The notes: generated by a model not told the origin, from the sequence alone. A stretch of DNA of 64,000 nt from Bradyrhizobium semiaridum (GCF_020329505.1 NZ_JAGKJJ010000006.1:248001-312000), one strand, 5' to 3'. Counted from the first letter of the stretch, positions 1 through 10,529 are shown. Translations and numbers: made by a program.

Positions 1-891
1 GCGGTGGTCGTGATGGTGCAGACCGCCGCGACGACGCGCTCGTTCCTGTCGGACCCCGACAAGCCGGCAGATGTCGACCGCGACTTCCTCGGTGCCGGCG
101 CCGGCAGCGTGCTCTCCGGCCTGTTCGGCGCCTTTCCGGTCAACGCCTCGCCGCCGCGCACCGGGATCGTGTCGGAGACCGGCGGGCGGACCCAGCTTGC
201 CGGGCTGTTCGCCGCGGCGATCGTGCTCACGCTGCTGGCATTCGGCGCGACGCTTTTGCAGTACGTGCCGGATGCAGCGCTGGGCGGCGTTCTGCTGTTC
301 GTCGCGCTGCGCATCATCCGCGTAACGCAGATCGTCACCATCTTCCGGCAGTCGTTCTATGAATTCCTGCTGGTGGTGGCGACGGCGGCGGCGATCATCG
401 TGCTGCCGATCGAGCAAGGTGTCACTGTCGGCATTGCGCTGTCGCTGCTGCACGGCATCTGGACCACGACACGGGGTGGGCTGGTCGAGTTCGTGCACCT
501 GCCCGGCACCACGATCTGGTGGCCGGCGGGCCATGTCACCGGCGAACGCAAGGCCGGCATCGCCGTCGTCGGCCTGCAGGCGCCGCTGTCGTTCCTCAAC
601 GCCGAAGGTTTCCACAGCGACGTGCTCAAGACGATCGGCAGGTCGCCGAAGCCGCATCTGCTCGTGATCGAGGCCAGCGGCGTGATCGAGATCGATTTCA
701 CCGCGGCGCAGGCGCTGCACGATCTGTTCCGCGAATGCCTCGAGCAGGACGTGACGGTCGCCGTCGCCCGGCTCGAATCGACCCGCGCACAGGATGCGTT
801 CGAGCGCTTCCGCCTCTACGATGTCCTGCCGAGAGACCATGTCTTCCGCAGCGTCGATGAAGCGGTGCGCGCATTGGGCGAAGCGAGCTGA
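1..891 (+). CDS. SulP family inorganic anion transporter, C-terminal part (5' end outside window)
   Basis: The reading frame is open from base 1, so the gene starts upstream of the window. The visible part begins in the membrane domain (conserved run SGLFGAFPVNASPPRTG near residue 40, then several hydrophobic helices to about residue 155). It ends in a cytoplasmic STAS domain of about 110 residues (LLVIEASGVIEIDFTAAQALHDL). This is the SulP/SLC26 layout for uptake of sulfate, bicarbonate or similar anions. The substrate cannot be read from the sequence. The gene ends 14 bases before the convergent GH17 gene. Confidence 0.9.
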   Translation, partial: AVVVMVQTAATTRSFLSDPDKPADVDRDFLGAGAGSVLSGLFGAFPVNASPPRTGIVSETGGRTQLAGLFAAAIVLTLLAFGATLLQYVPDAALGGVLLFVALRIIRVTQIVTIFRQSFYEFLLVVATAAAIIVLPIEQGVTVGIALSLLHGIWTTTRGGLVEFVHLPGTTIWWPAGHVTGERKAGIAVVGLQAPLSFLNAEGFHSDVLKTIGRSPKPHLLVIEASGVIEIDFTAAQALHDLFRECLEQDVTVAVARLESTRAQDAFERFRLYDVLPRDHVFRSVDEAVRALGEAS

Positions 892-904
892 ATGCTCGAC
901 GCAT

Positions 905-2506
905 TTAGGTGCGCGCCCGCCACAGCGTCAGTGCAAGCAGCAGGTAGGCCGCCCCCGTCCACAGCGACTGCCAGTTCTCCGGCCCTTCGCTGCAGCAGGT
1001 ATAGACCGCCGCCACCAGGAACACGCCGGCGAACAATGATTCCGCCACGGGGCGCCTCGCTTTGCGGGGGTGGTTGAGCAGCGTCATGGCGGCAAACGGG
1101 ACCGCCGCCATGGTGAGAGCCGCGTAGGGAAAGTCCTTTTCGCGCGGGTCGAACACGAAGCCGAGCGCGGTCTGCGCGCCGATCATGACGACGACGATCC
1201 AGACCAATCCGTGCACGGCCGCGAGCAGCGACGGGGTCCGGTCCTCCTCCGGACCCAGCAATTCCAGAAATGCAGGCGGCGCGCGCCCCGATATCAAGGC
1301 GCTGGCACCGAACACGGGGGAAGCGGTGGCCGCAACGAGAAGCGTGCCCCACAGCAGCCAAGCGCCAGCTCCGTAACTTTCATGCACCGTCTTCTGGACC
1401 GCGACGCCAAACAGAATTCCGGCCGTGGTCGCCGATATTGCCACCGCAACCCATGCGGCCGGCGCGGGCTGCCAGGGCTTGCGCCGTAGGGTCAGCCATG
1501 CCGCGCCGAACACCAGGAGTGCCAGCACCATTCCACTGCCCATTTGCAGCTTCCAGGACGGAAAATTGCTGATGGGGACGCCGGGCGGATATTTCGGCAT
1601 GCGCGATGCGGCATCGAACAGGCCCCAGGATCCGCCAACCGTACCCTCGAACTCGTGCTTCCAGGATTCGTCATAGGCCTCGAACAAATTGACGCGGAAA
1701 TGCTCCCGCCGGGCCAGTTCGAGCACCTCCGACACCACGCGGGCCTGGTTGGTGCGCGACGGCAACGACGGACCGCGCATCCGCCCCTCGCTCGGCCAGC
1801 CGGTTTCGCCGATCAGGATTTCCTTGCCTGGAAAGGCCGACGCGACGCGCCTGCGCACGGCATCGACGTGGGCGACGGCGGATTCCGCCGGGATCGGGAT
1901 GTTCTCCCAATAAGGCAGGATATGAACGGTGACGAAATCGACCGCGCTTTCAAGCTCCCGATAGCGTAGCCAGTATTCCCAGACGTCGGAATAGGTGACG
2001 GGCACCGGCACTTGCGCCTTCACCGAGTGGATCAGGGTGGCGAGGTCGGAAACCGACATTTCCCGATGCAGCAGAACCTCGTTGCCGACCACGAGCGCGA
2101 TGATCGTGTCCGGATATTGCCGGGCGAGGCGTACCGCGGTCGATATCTGCGTCGCGTTCTTCTGCCGGTCCTTGCTGAGCCAGATTCCCTGAATGACTTT
2201 CAGCCCTAGCCCGGCGGCAACTTCCGGGATCTGGTCGAGACCAAGATCGTCCGCATAGGTGCGGACGCACTCGGTGATCTTGGCAAGCTCGACGAGATCT
2301 TCCGCGATCTGTTGGCGCGACACCTGCGTCGTCGCCGATGACGTCTGATGGCTGCGGAACGGCGCATAGGATATGCATTGCAGCTTGGCATTCGGATCGA
2401 TCGGTGCGCGCAGCAGACTGATCGGCGTGGCGAGCCACGCCCACGCCATGGCAATCGCACCGAGGGATATCAGGAGAAGCGGCAGCGAGATGCGGAGAGA
2501 GGCCAC
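905..2506 (-). CDS. GH17 family beta-glucan-active enzyme with C-terminal membrane domain (NdvC-like)
   Basis: A 533-residue protein with an N-terminal signal anchor (residues 5-25). A glycoside hydrolase family 17 barrel (about 40-310) carries the expected acid/base glutamate in VVGNEVLLH (E143) and the nucleophile in GETGWPSEG (E234). The C-terminal 200 residues hold about six hydrophobic helices. GH17 enzymes act on beta-1,3-glucans. In Bradyrhizobium a protein of this type, NdvC, contributes to synthesis of cyclic beta-1,3/1,6-glucan, probably as a transglycosylase. The catalytic pair is intact, so activity is expected. Whether it hydrolyses or transfers cannot be decided here. No ndvB glucan synthase is adjacent, so the gene symbol is left blank. 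Confidence 0.8.
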   Translation of the reverse strand: MASLRISLPLLLISLGAIAMAWAWLATPISLLRAPIDPNAKLQCISYAPFRSHQTSSATTQVSRQQIAEDLVELAKITECVRTYADDLGLDQIPEVAAGLGLKVIQGIWLSKDRQKNATQISTAVRLARQYPDTIIALVVGNEVLLHREMSVSDLATLIHSVKAQVPVPVTYSDVWEYWLRYRELESAVDFVTVHILPYWENIPIPAESAVAHVDAVRRRVASAFPGKEILIGETGWPSEGRMRGPSLPSRTNQARVVSEVLELARREHFRVNLFEAYDESWKHEFEGTVGGSWGLFDAASRMPKYPPGVPISNFPSWKLQMGSGMVLALLVFGAAWLTLRRKPWQPAPAAWVAVAISATTAGILFGVAVQKTVHESYGAGAWLLWGTLLVAATASPVFGASALISGRAPPAFLELLGPEEDRTPSLLAAVHGLVWIVVVMIGAQTALGFVFDPREKDFPYAALTMAAVPFAAMTLLNHPRKARRPVAESLFAGVFLVAAVYTCCSEGPENWQSLWTGAAYLLLALTLWRART

Positions 2507-2663
2507 TTCCGTTTTCCTTGCAGCAATGATTTGCAGGACATTTCTAATGCGAGGCCGACCGAAGCTCGTGCTTGCGTAGGAGTTTGCACCGTAGCCGTGT
2601 TTTTCGTCGTGTCGGGGTAAAACGGACGTGATGACTTCAGGAGCGTGCGCCCAGCCCGGCAGC

Positions 2664-3056
2664 TCACTCCGGCTCGTCGGCGAGGGACGGATGCTCCTTC
2701 AGCACTTCGTCCTTGATCGAGGCGGCGTGGATGGCGCGAAACAGCGCGCGGGCCGTCTTCATGTTGTTGGCCTTCATGCATAGGCCGACGATCTCGCGCA
2801 CCGCGGAGTCGCGCACCAGTTCGTCGGAGATCTTCATCGCGATTTCCATCACGGCCTTGGCGGCGCGCTCGTAGCGCTCGCGTTCGATCTGCTGTTTCTT
2901 GGCCGACCGCGCTTCCGGGTTGCCGACCTGCTCGGCGCTGTCGGCGGCGGCGCGGCAGATGGTGCGAATCCGCTGCGCAGCCTCGATATCGCCGAGCGGC
3001 TCGGCGACGGGCTCATCCCAGACATCCGACGGCCTGGTCTTCTTGAACCACATCAT
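2664..3056 (-). CDS. conserved hypothetical protein, about 130 aa
   Basis: A soluble, charged, largely helical protein with no signal peptide and no motif I recognise. I chose the ATG at 3056 because AGGA sits about 7 bases upstream. The frame also allows a GTG two codons earlier with no usable spacing. It lies alone between the GH17 gene and the FAD oxidase gene on the same strand. Codon use matches the neighbours, so it is probably a real lineage gene. Function is unknown. Confidence 0.6.
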   Translation of the reverse strand: MMWFKKTRPSDVWDEPVAEPLGDIEAAQRIRTICRAAADSAEQVGNPEARSAKKQQIERERYERAAKAVMEIAMKISDELVRDSAVREIVGLCMKANNMKTARALFRAIHAASIKDEVLKEHPSLADEPE

Positions 3057-3159
3057 CGCCACATCCTGTGGCCGGAAGATCGAGACAATTCAAATTTTTG
3101 AGCACGATCCCCGCGCAAACGCTGTGCATCTTTCGCGAGGGAAAACTGCGGATCATGCT

Positions 3160-4584
3160 CTAAGCAACGGGAACGATCTTTCCGGGGTTGAAAATGTTTT
3201 GCGGATCGAGCGCCTGCTTCAGCGCCCGCATCGCGTCGAGCGCCTCGGGGCCGAGCTCGGCCTTCAAATATTTCTGCTTGCCCTGGCCGATGCCGTGCTC
3301 GCCGGTGCAGGTGCCGCCCATCGCCTGGGCACGCTCGACCAGGCGATGCATGAATTCCTCGCCGCGCGCCATCTCGTCCCTATTGTCGATGTCGCAGACC
3401 AGCGAGCAGTGGAAATTGCCGTCGCCGACATGGCCGACGATCGGCGACAGCAGGTTGAGCCGCGTCAGGTCGTCTTCGGTCTCGGTGACGCAATCAGCGA
3501 GCCGCGAAATCGGCACGCAGACGTCGGTCGCGACGACGCCGATGCGGTCGCCGGGCCGCAGCGCCTTCACCGACCAATAGGCGTCGTGCCGCGCCTGCCA
3601 CAATTTGGTGCGGTCCTCCGGTTTGGTGGTCCAGGAGAAGTCGCCGCCGCCGCATTCGGCAGCGATATCGCGGAAATTCTTCGATTGCTCGGCGACCTCG
3701 ACCTCACTGCCGTGGAATTCGAGCAGCAGCAGCGGCATCTCCGGCAGCGACAGTTTTGAATAATTGTTGCAGGCCTTGACCTGCGCAGCGTTGAGCAGCT
3801 CGATGCGCGCGACCGGGATGCCGGTCTGGATCGCAAGGATCGTGGCCTGGCAGGCGCCGCGCACGGTATCGAACGAGCATGCCGCCGCCGCGATGGTCTC
3901 GGGAATGCCGCGCAGGCGGATGGTGAGCTCGGAGATGATGCCGAGCGTACCCTCGGCGCCGACGAACAGATGCGTCAAGTCGTAGCCGGCCGACGACTTC
4001 TTCGCGCGGGTGCCTGTCGTGATGATCTCGCCGTCGCCCCGCACCACCTTCAGCGCCAGCACATTCTCGCGCATGGTGCCATAACGGACCGCGTTGGTGC
4101 CCGAGGCGCGGGTCGAGGTCATGCCGCCGAGCGAGGCGTCGGCGCCGGGATCGATCGGGAAGAACAGGCCCAGGTCGCGCAGATGCTCGTTCAGCGCCTT
4201 GCGCGTCACGCCGGGCTGGATCACGCAGTCGAGGTCCTCGGCATGCACCTCGAGCACCCTGTTCATGTCGCGCAGATCGATGCAGACGCCGCCCGCGGGC
4301 GCGTTGACCTGGCCTTCCAGCGACGTTCCGGTACCGAAGGCGATCACGGGCACGCGGTGCTGCGCGCAGATCCGCACCACGTCCTGGATGTCGGCGGTTT
4401 CCTGCGCCATCACCACCGCATCCGGCGGCTGGTTCGGTAGCCAGGTGGTGGTGTGGCCGTGCTGCTCGCGCACCGCCTGCGATGTGACGAGCCGGTTGCC
4501 GAACCGCGCCGCCAGCGCGTCGACAGCGCGCTTCAGGGCCTGCGGTTCGGGTCGCGTCACATTGCTCGAAATCGTCGTCGCCAC
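3160..4584 (-). CDS. FAD-binding oxidoreductase, GlcD / D-lactate dehydrogenase (cytochrome) type
   Basis: A 474-residue flavoprotein of the VAO/GlcD family. The N-terminal PCMH-type FAD domain shows PVIAFGTGTSLEGQ and IDPGADASLGGMTSTRASG. The C-terminal FAD-oxidase domain ends GEHGIGQGKQKYL and LDPQNIFNPGKI, the family hallmark. Enzymes of this group oxidise D-lactate, glycolate or other D-2-hydroxy acids and pass electrons to quinone or cytochrome c. The exact substrate is not visible. I prefer the GTG start at 4584: GGGAGG lies 9 bases upstream, whereas the ATG at 4620 would place that site inside the gene. It is transcribed divergently from the thioesterase. Confidence 0.85.
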   Translation of the reverse strand: MATTISSNVTRPEPQALKRAVDALAARFGNRLVTSQAVREQHGHTTTWLPNQPPDAVVMAQETADIQDVVRICAQHRVPVIAFGTGTSLEGQVNAPAGGVCIDLRDMNRVLEVHAEDLDCVIQPGVTRKALNEHLRDLGLFFPIDPGADASLGGMTSTRASGTNAVRYGTMRENVLALKVVRGDGEIITTGTRAKKSSAGYDLTHLFVGAEGTLGIISELTIRLRGIPETIAAAACSFDTVRGACQATILAIQTGIPVARIELLNAAQVKACNNYSKLSLPEMPLLLLEFHGSEVEVAEQSKNFRDIAAECGGGDFSWTTKPEDRTKLWQARHDAYWSVKALRPGDRIGVVATDVCVPISRLADCVTETEDDLTRLNLLSPIVGHVGDGNFHCSLVCDIDNRDEMARGEEFMHRLVERAQAMGGTCTGEHGIGQGKQKYLKAELGPEALDAMRALKQALDPQNIFNPGKIVPVA

Positions 4585-4710
4585 TTCAAATTTCCTCCCA
4601 CCTTTAGCCGACCGTGGCAAAGCTTGTATAAGGGGTCAAGGGAGCCTGACTTGAAAAAATCAACGCCGGCGGCGCAGAAGGGCTCATGCTCAACGTCAAA
4701 CCGGGATGGG

Positions 4711-5229
4711 ATGATGACCACAGTGACTACCACCGGCGAGGTACCGCTACCGCCCGCCCCGTTCCGCTCCTCGGTGATGCAGATCGAGCCGCAATGGATC
4801 GATTATAACGGCCATCTCAACATGGCCTATTACAACGTGATGTTCGACCGCGCCATCGACGAGATGTGGCTACAGCTCGGCATCGGTCCCGCCTACATGA
4901 AGGCGCGGCAGTGCTCGACCTTCACCGCAGAATGCCATGTGCGCTATCTGAGAGAGATTCACCTCGGTGATCCCGTGCAGCTCTTGGTCTACCTGCTCGG
5001 CGCCGACGAGAAGCGGCTGCACACATTCGAGGAGTTGCGCCACGCCGATGAAGGCTGGCTGTCGGCGACGTCGGAGAATCTGACGCTCCATATCGACATG
5101 GAGGCGCGCAAGGTGGCACCGTTTCCACCCGACATCCGCGCCCGCGCGCAGGCGATCGTGGACAGCTATGCAGGCGTGGCGCGGCCCGAGGGCATCGGCC
5201 GCAACGTGGCAATGCCCTCGAGGAAGTAG
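4711..5229 (+). CDS. hotdog-fold acyl-CoA thioesterase
   Basis: A 172-residue single hotdog protein. The segment QIEPQWIDYNGHLNMAYY carries the Asp-x-x-x-His-x-x-x helix start typical of the 4-hydroxybenzoyl-CoA thioesterase group. The protein resembles thioesterases linked to carnitine and betainyl-CoA degradation, but no carnitine genes are present here, so the substrate is open. The start is the first of two adjacent ATG codons at 4711. The frame stays open upstream to 4453, but that part is antisense to the FAD oxidase gene and does not look like protein. Confidence 0.8.
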   Translation: MMTTVTTTGEVPLPPAPFRSSVMQIEPQWIDYNGHLNMAYYNVMFDRAIDEMWLQLGIGPAYMKARQCSTFTAECHVRYLREIHLGDPVQLLVYLLGADEKRLHTFEELRHADEGWLSATSENLTLHIDMEARKVAPFPPDIRARAQAIVDSYAGVARPEGIGRNVAMPSRK

Positions 5230-5258
5230 CAGTGCGCATCAGAGCACCGCGCGCGCCG

Positions 5259-5432
5259 CTATACCCTTGTACGGCCGCGCAGCAATCCGACCACCGCCGA
5301 CACCAGGAACAGGATGACGGCGATGAAGAAGATGGCCTTGGCGATTTCGACCGATGCGCCGGCGATGCCGCCGAAGCCCAAAATGCCCGCGATCAGGGCG
5401 ATGACCAGGAATGTGACGACCCAGCTCAGCAT
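5259..5432 (-). CDS. DUF1328 small membrane protein
   Basis: A 57-residue protein with two hydrophobic helices: [20 protein letters not shown], then a segment around [17 protein letters not shown]. This is the DUF1328 (YtjA-like) family of inner-membrane proteins, whose role is unknown. The open frame extends 61 codons upstream, but family similarity begins exactly at MLSW, so the start at 5432 is preferred. Confidence 0.85.
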   Translation of the reverse strand: MLSWVVTFLVIALIAGILGFGGIAGASVEIAKAIFFIAVILFLVSAVVGLLRGRTRV

Positions 5433-5710
5433 GATCCAACCTCTGTCTCGTTGCAGTACGCGGGCCGGAGCCCGACGCCGTGTCTGCTGAGACAATCCAG
5501 CGGACAAACGCCGGTTCCTGACCGCGAAACCGCGAAATTTTCGCCGATTTCCGGAACCCGCCGCGCTGTGGATTGCTGCGCGGATCGTTCCTGTGGCGCG
5601 CGATAAACCTGTCAAAATGGCCGATCAGGCCCTATATGGCCCTCAATCCCTGTTAAGAGGCTCCCCTTCACCGTCCCGCGGTGCCATCGTGGGGCCACAA
5701 CGATTCGCGC

Positions 5711-8314
5711 ATGACCGAGCCGAGTAAATTGCCGCATCACGGCGTTCCCGAGCACCAGCCGGTGGCTGGCGGCATCGCCGCGCGTGCGCGGGCGGCTGCG
5801 GGCGGGCCGCAATATCTTGCCGGCCTCAATCCGGAGCAGCGCGAGGCGGTCGAGACGCTCGACGGGCCCGTGCTGGTGCTCGCCGGCGCCGGCACCGGCA
5901 AGACGCGGGTGCTGACCACACGCATCGCGCACATCCTGAGCCAGGGCCGCGCGCGGCCGCACGAGATCCTGTCGGTGACCTTCACCAACAAGGCGGCACG
6001 CGAGATGAAGCTGCGGCTCGGCCAGATGCTGGGCCAGGCCGTCGAGGGCATGCCGTGGCTCGGCACCTTCCACTCGATTGGCGGCCGCATCCTGCGTCAC
6101 CACGCCGAGCTGGTGCAGCTCAAATCCAATTTCACGGTGCTCGACGTCGACGACCAGGTGCGGCTGCTCAAGCAGCTGCTGCAGGCCGAGAACATCGACG
6201 ACAAACGCTGGCCGGCGCGGATGCTGGCCGGACTGATCGACAGCTGGAAGAACCGCGGCCTGCTCCCGTCACAAGTGCCATCGGGCGAGGCCGCCTCGTT
6301 CGGCAACGGCAAGGGCGGCAAGATCTACGCGACCTACCAGGAGCGGTTGAAGATCCTGAACGCCGCCGACTTCGGCGATCTCTTGCTGGAGAACATCCGC
6401 CTGTTCCGCGAGAACCCGGATGTGCTGCGCGGCTACCAGAACCGCTTCAAGTTCATCCTGGTCGACGAATATCAGGACACCAACGTCGCGCAATATCTGT
6501 GGCTGCGGCTGCTGTCGCAGGCGCCAGCGCGGCCGGGCCGCGCGCTGTCGGAGGTGATTCCGGGAGACCTTACCTCGCCCCGCTTGCGGGGAGAGGTCGG
6601 ATCGCTCGGCAGCGCAATTGCGCGCCAGAGCGATCCGGGTGAGGGGGACTCTCCGCGCACCGAACTCGCGGAGACTCCCCCTCACCCCGACCCTCTCCCC
6701 GCAAGCGCGGAGAGGGAGAAGAGTCCACCCAAAAACATCTGCTGCGTCGGCGACGACGACCAGTCCATCTATGGCTGGCGCGGCGCCGAGGTCGACAACA
6801 TCCTGCGCTTCGAGCACGATTTCCCCGGTGCAAAAGTGATCCGTCTCGAGCGCAACTACCGCTCGACCGGCCACATCCTCGCCGCGGCCTCGCATCTGAT
6901 CGCGCACAATGAGGGCCGGCTCGGCAAGACGCTGCGCACCGAAGACGTTGACGGCGAAAAGGTCACCGTCACCGGCTCCTGGGATTCCGAGGAAGAGGCG
7001 CGCGCGATCGGCGAGGAGCTCGAGGAGTTGCAGCGCGCCGGGGAGAATCTCAACGATGTCGCCATCCTGGTGCGTGCCTCGTTCCAGATGCGCGAGTTCG
7101 AGGACCGCTTCGTCACGCTAGGCCTGCCCTATCGTGTGATCGGCGGCCCCAGGTTCTACGAGCGCGCCGAAATCCGCGACGCGCTGGCCTATCTGCGCAC
7201 GATCAATTCGCCGGCCGACGACCTCGCGTTCGAGCGCATCGTCAACGTGCCCAAACGCGGCCTCGGCGACGCCACGGTGCAGATGCTGCACGACCACGCC
7301 CGCAAGCGCCGCATTCCGCTGTTCGAGGCGGCGCGTGCCGTGGTCGACACCGACGAGCTGAAGCCGAAGGCACGCAGTTCGCTGCGCGAGCTCGTGATGC
7401 AGTTCGACCGCTGGCGGGCGCAGTCCGAAGTCACCTCGCATACCGAGCTCGCCGAGATCGTGCTCGACGAGAGCGGCTACACCGAGATGTGGCAGAAGGA
7501 CCGCTCGGCGGATGCTGCGGGCCGGCTGGACAATCTGAAAGAACTCGTCCGTTCGATGGAGGAGTTCGAGAACTTGCAAGGCTTCCTCGAACACATCTCG
7601 CTGGTGATGGACCGCGACGGCGAAGCCGGCGAGGAAGCAGTGTCGCTGATGACGCTGCATTCGGCCAAGGGCCTCGAATTCGACAACGTGTTCCTGCCCG
7701 GCTGGGAGGAAGGCCTGTTCCCGAGCCAGCGCACGCTGGACGAACAGGGCCGCGCCGGGCTCGAGGAGGAGCGCCGCCTCGCCCATGTCGGGCTGACGCG
7801 GGCCCGCCGCCGCGCCAAAATCTACTTCGCCACCAACCGCCGCATCCACGGCACCTGGTCGACCACGATCCCCTCGCGCTTCCTCGACGAACTGCCCGCG
7901 CACAATGTCGAGATCACCGAATCCAAGGGCGGCTCCGGTTGGGGCGGAAGCGGCGGCTACGGCGCCTCGCGCTTCGACAACCTCGAATCATTCGGCTCCA
8001 GCTACACGACCCCGGGCTGGCAGCGCGCCCAGGCCAACCGCACCCGCGGCGGCGGGGGACGCAGCGGCGGCTTCGAGGAGCGGCAGTCGTCATTCTCATC
8101 CGGCGGGTCCAGCCGGCGCGGCCCTGTCGTGATCGAGGGCGAACTGGTGGCAAAATCCACCGGCACGGTGTCAGACTTCTCGCTGGACGACCGCGTGTTT
8201 CACCAGAAATTCGGCTACGGCCATGTGGTGAAGATCGACGGCAACAAGCTGACCATCGCCTTCGAGAAGGCCGGCGAGAAGAAGGTCGTCGACAGCTTTG
8301 TGGAACGGGTGTGA
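5711..8314 (+). CDS. uvrD: UvrD/PcrA-type superfamily 1A DNA helicase
   Basis: An 867-residue helicase. Walker A is GAGTGKT (residues 59-65). Walker B is LVDEYQDTN near 250. Motif III GDDDQSIYGWRG is near 346, and motif V/VI regions include LMTLHSAKGLEF and VGLTRARR. The C-terminal tail, rich in Gly and Ser, ends in a tudor-like domain typical of UvrD. It unwinds DNA 3' to 5' in nucleotide-excision and mismatch repair. Oddly, between LLSQAP and NICCVGDDDQ there are about 50-70 extra residues encoded largely by a palindromic repeat (bases 6571-6718). These make an Arg/Pro-rich insert next to motif III. I chose the ATG at 5711; another in-frame ATG lies at 5681. Confidence 0.93.
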   Translation: MTEPSKLPHHGVPEHQPVAGGIAARARAAAGGPQYLAGLNPEQREAVETLDGPVLVLAGAGTGKTRVLTTRIAHILSQGRARPHEILSVTFTNKAAREMKLRLGQMLGQAVEGMPWLGTFHSIGGRILRHHAELVQLKSNFTVLDVDDQVRLLKQLLQAENIDDKRWPARMLAGLIDSWKNRGLLPSQVPSGEAASFGNGKGGKIYATYQERLKILNAADFGDLLLENIRLFRENPDVLRGYQNRFKFILVDEYQDTNVAQYLWLRLLSQAPARPGRALSEVIPGDLTSPRLRGEVGSLGSAIARQSDPGEGDSPRTELAETPPHPDPLPASAEREKSPPKNICCVGDDDQSIYGWRGAEVDNILRFEHDFPGAKVIRLERNYRSTGHILAAASHLIAHNEGRLGKTLRTEDVDGEKVTVTGSWDSEEEARAIGEELEELQRAGENLNDVAILVRASFQMREFEDRFVTLGLPYRVIGGPRFYERAEIRDALAYLRTINSPADDLAFERIVNVPKRGLGDATVQMLHDHARKRRIPLFEAARAVVDTDELKPKARSSLRELVMQFDRWRAQSEVTSHTELAEIVLDESGYTEMWQKDRSADAAGRLDNLKELVRSMEEFENLQGFLEHISLVMDRDGEAGEEAVSLMTLHSAKGLEFDNVFLPGWEEGLFPSQRTLDEQGRAGLEEERRLAHVGLTRARRRAKIYFATNRRIHGTWSTTIPSRFLDELPAHNVEITESKGGSGWGGSGGYGASRFDNLESFGSSYTTPGWQRAQANRTRGGGGRSGGFEERQSSFSSGGSSRRGPVVIEGELVAKSTGTVSDFSLDDRVFHQKFGYGHVVKIDGNKLTIAFEKAGEKKVVDSFVERV
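6571..6718. repeat. palindromic dispersed repeat inserted in frame inside uvrD
   Basis: Two nested imperfect inverted repeats. The outer arms read CGCTTGCGGGGAGAGG (from 6581) and CCTCTCCCCGCAAGCG (6691-6706). The inner arms run from GAGGGGGA to CGCG and back from CGCG to TCCCCCTC, at about 6641-6684. The same arm sequences occur in the murC-murB gap (40947-41116), so this is a mobile repeat family. It adds codons without breaking the helicase frame. Confidence 0.85.
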
Positions 8315-8377
8315 CAGAGCGGCTTTCTCTGTCGGTAGCCCTTGACCCCAGTTGATTTCATGGGTTCAGATGGCTCC

Positions 8378-8791
8378 ATGGTCCGGGGACGCTTCTTGCT
8401 TTTTGTCGTTGCTCTCACTGCGCCGTCGTTCGCGGCCGCGGAGACGTTGAGCTTTGGCGATGCCGCAGCGCAGCTGGCCAAAGCCTGCGGCGCCGACATT
8501 AGCGCCAATTGCCGCGGCGTAAATCTGGACTCCAACCGCCTCAAGGAGTGCCTGTCGCGCAACCGCGACGTGATGTCACCGACCTGCAAGGAGAGCTATC
8601 TCTCGACGCTGGACGCGATCCAGAAGCGGATCGCGGCGCGCGTCACCGTCGCCAATGCCTGCACCCGCGAAATCGTCAAGGTGTGCGGCGGCTCGACCAA
8701 GGAAACCAGCAAATCGGTACCCTGCCTCGTCGCCGCCAAGGGCGTCAGCCGCAATTGCGCCCAGGCGATCACGGACGCGGGGTATCAGTGA
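8378..8791 (+). CDS. secreted cysteine-rich repeat protein
   Basis: A 137-residue protein with a signal peptide ([21 protein letters not shown]). The mature part has eight regularly placed cysteines in two similar halves ([14 protein letters not shown]...ECLSRNRD and [13 protein letters not shown]...PCLVAAKG). This spacing resembles the cysteine-rich GLG1-type repeat found in periplasmic alphaproteobacterial proteins. Function is unknown. The stop codon TGA overlaps the ATG of the OmpA-like gene by one base, so translation is probably coupled. I prefer the ATG at 8378 because the signal peptide starts there. Confidence 0.75.
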   Translation: MVRGRFLLFVVALTAPSFAAAETLSFGDAAAQLAKACGADISANCRGVNLDSNRLKECLSRNRDVMSPTCKESYLSTLDAIQKRIAARVTVANACTREIVKVCGGSTKETSKSVPCLVAAKGVSRNCAQAITDAGYQ

Positions 8792-9450
8792 TGCGTCCTT
8801 TCGTGCGCCGTCTGCGCGATCTCGGCCTGCTCGGCGCGCTGCTGCTGGCGCCGCCCGCGCATGCGCAGACCGCGGTCACGCGCGACGACATCATCGCCAA
8901 GCTCAACCATTACGAGGCCCCCACCGACGTCGACCTGCCGGCGCTGCGCCAGCAGGTGCTGGAGCGGTCGCGCTCGCGCGGCAAGAACGAGCCGCCGCCG
9001 CAGAAGCGTCCACCGATCGCGCCCGATCTCGACAAGCTGCCGGCCATCAATCTCGACATCAAGTTCGACGTCGACACGCCGATCGTGCTGCCGGAATCCT
9101 ACCAGACCATCGGCCGCATCGCCGACGCGCTGACGCATTCATCGCTGCTGCCCTACAATTTCCTGATCGTCGGCCATGTCGAGTCGGGCGGCAGGCGCGA
9201 CAATGCCGCACTGCTGAGCCAGCGGCGCGCCGATGCGATCCGCGACATCCTCGTCAACACCTTCAAGATCGCGCCGAAGCGGCTGCTGCCGATCGGGCTC
9301 GGCGAAGAGCAACTGCTCGACCCCGCCCGTGCCAACGGTCCGGCCAACGCCCAGCTGCAGATCATGACGGCTTCCAAGGTCGCCGACACCGAACCCGCCG
9401 CCCCGGCACCGGCCGTCGCCGCCAAGAAGCCGGTGAAGAAGAAGCACTAG
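8791..9450 (+). CDS. OmpA family protein
   Basis: A 219-residue exported protein: signal peptide to AHAQ (about residue 26), a charged Pro-rich linker, then an OmpA-like peptidoglycan-binding domain (about 90-195). That domain includes [27 protein letters not shown] and [14 protein letters not shown], which fit the OmpA/MotB C-terminal fold. The tail is Ala/Pro/Lys-rich (KKPVKKKH). It starts with an ATG that overlaps the stop of the cysteine-rich gene, so the two probably act in the same envelope process. A true outer-membrane barrel is absent. Confidence 0.8.
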   Translation: MRPFVRRLRDLGLLGALLLAPPAHAQTAVTRDDIIAKLNHYEAPTDVDLPALRQQVLERSRSRGKNEPPPQKRPPIAPDLDKLPAINLDIKFDVDTPIVLPESYQTIGRIADALTHSSLLPYNFLIVGHVESGGRRDNAALLSQRRADAIRDILVNTFKIAPKRLLPIGLGEEQLLDPARANGPANAQLQIMTASKVADTEPAAPAPAVAAKKPVKKKH

Positions 9451-9605
9451 TTGCGCCTTTCCGCCGCGCCCTGCGGGAAGAATTTTCTGCCCCGGCGGGT
9501 GATTGCAGAACGGATCGGACGTCCCTATCTGCGGGTAACCCCATTTCCGCCCCGCCCCGGGGCCGCAATCCGCACAATTCCCCTTCATCACGCCATCGCC
9601 CCTTC

Positions 9606-10525
<920 letters not shown>

Positions 10526-10529
<4 letters not shown>

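Noticed and set aside
3188..3759. Long plus-strand frames opposite the FAD oxidase and most other minus-strand genes
   Set aside because: They mirror real genes on the other strand, show no recognisable domains, and are expected in GC-rich DNA.
6571..6718. CRISPR array or tRNA in the repeat-rich stretches
   Set aside because: The repeats here and in the other gaps are single palindromes with no regular spacers, and no cloverleaf or cas gene is present.
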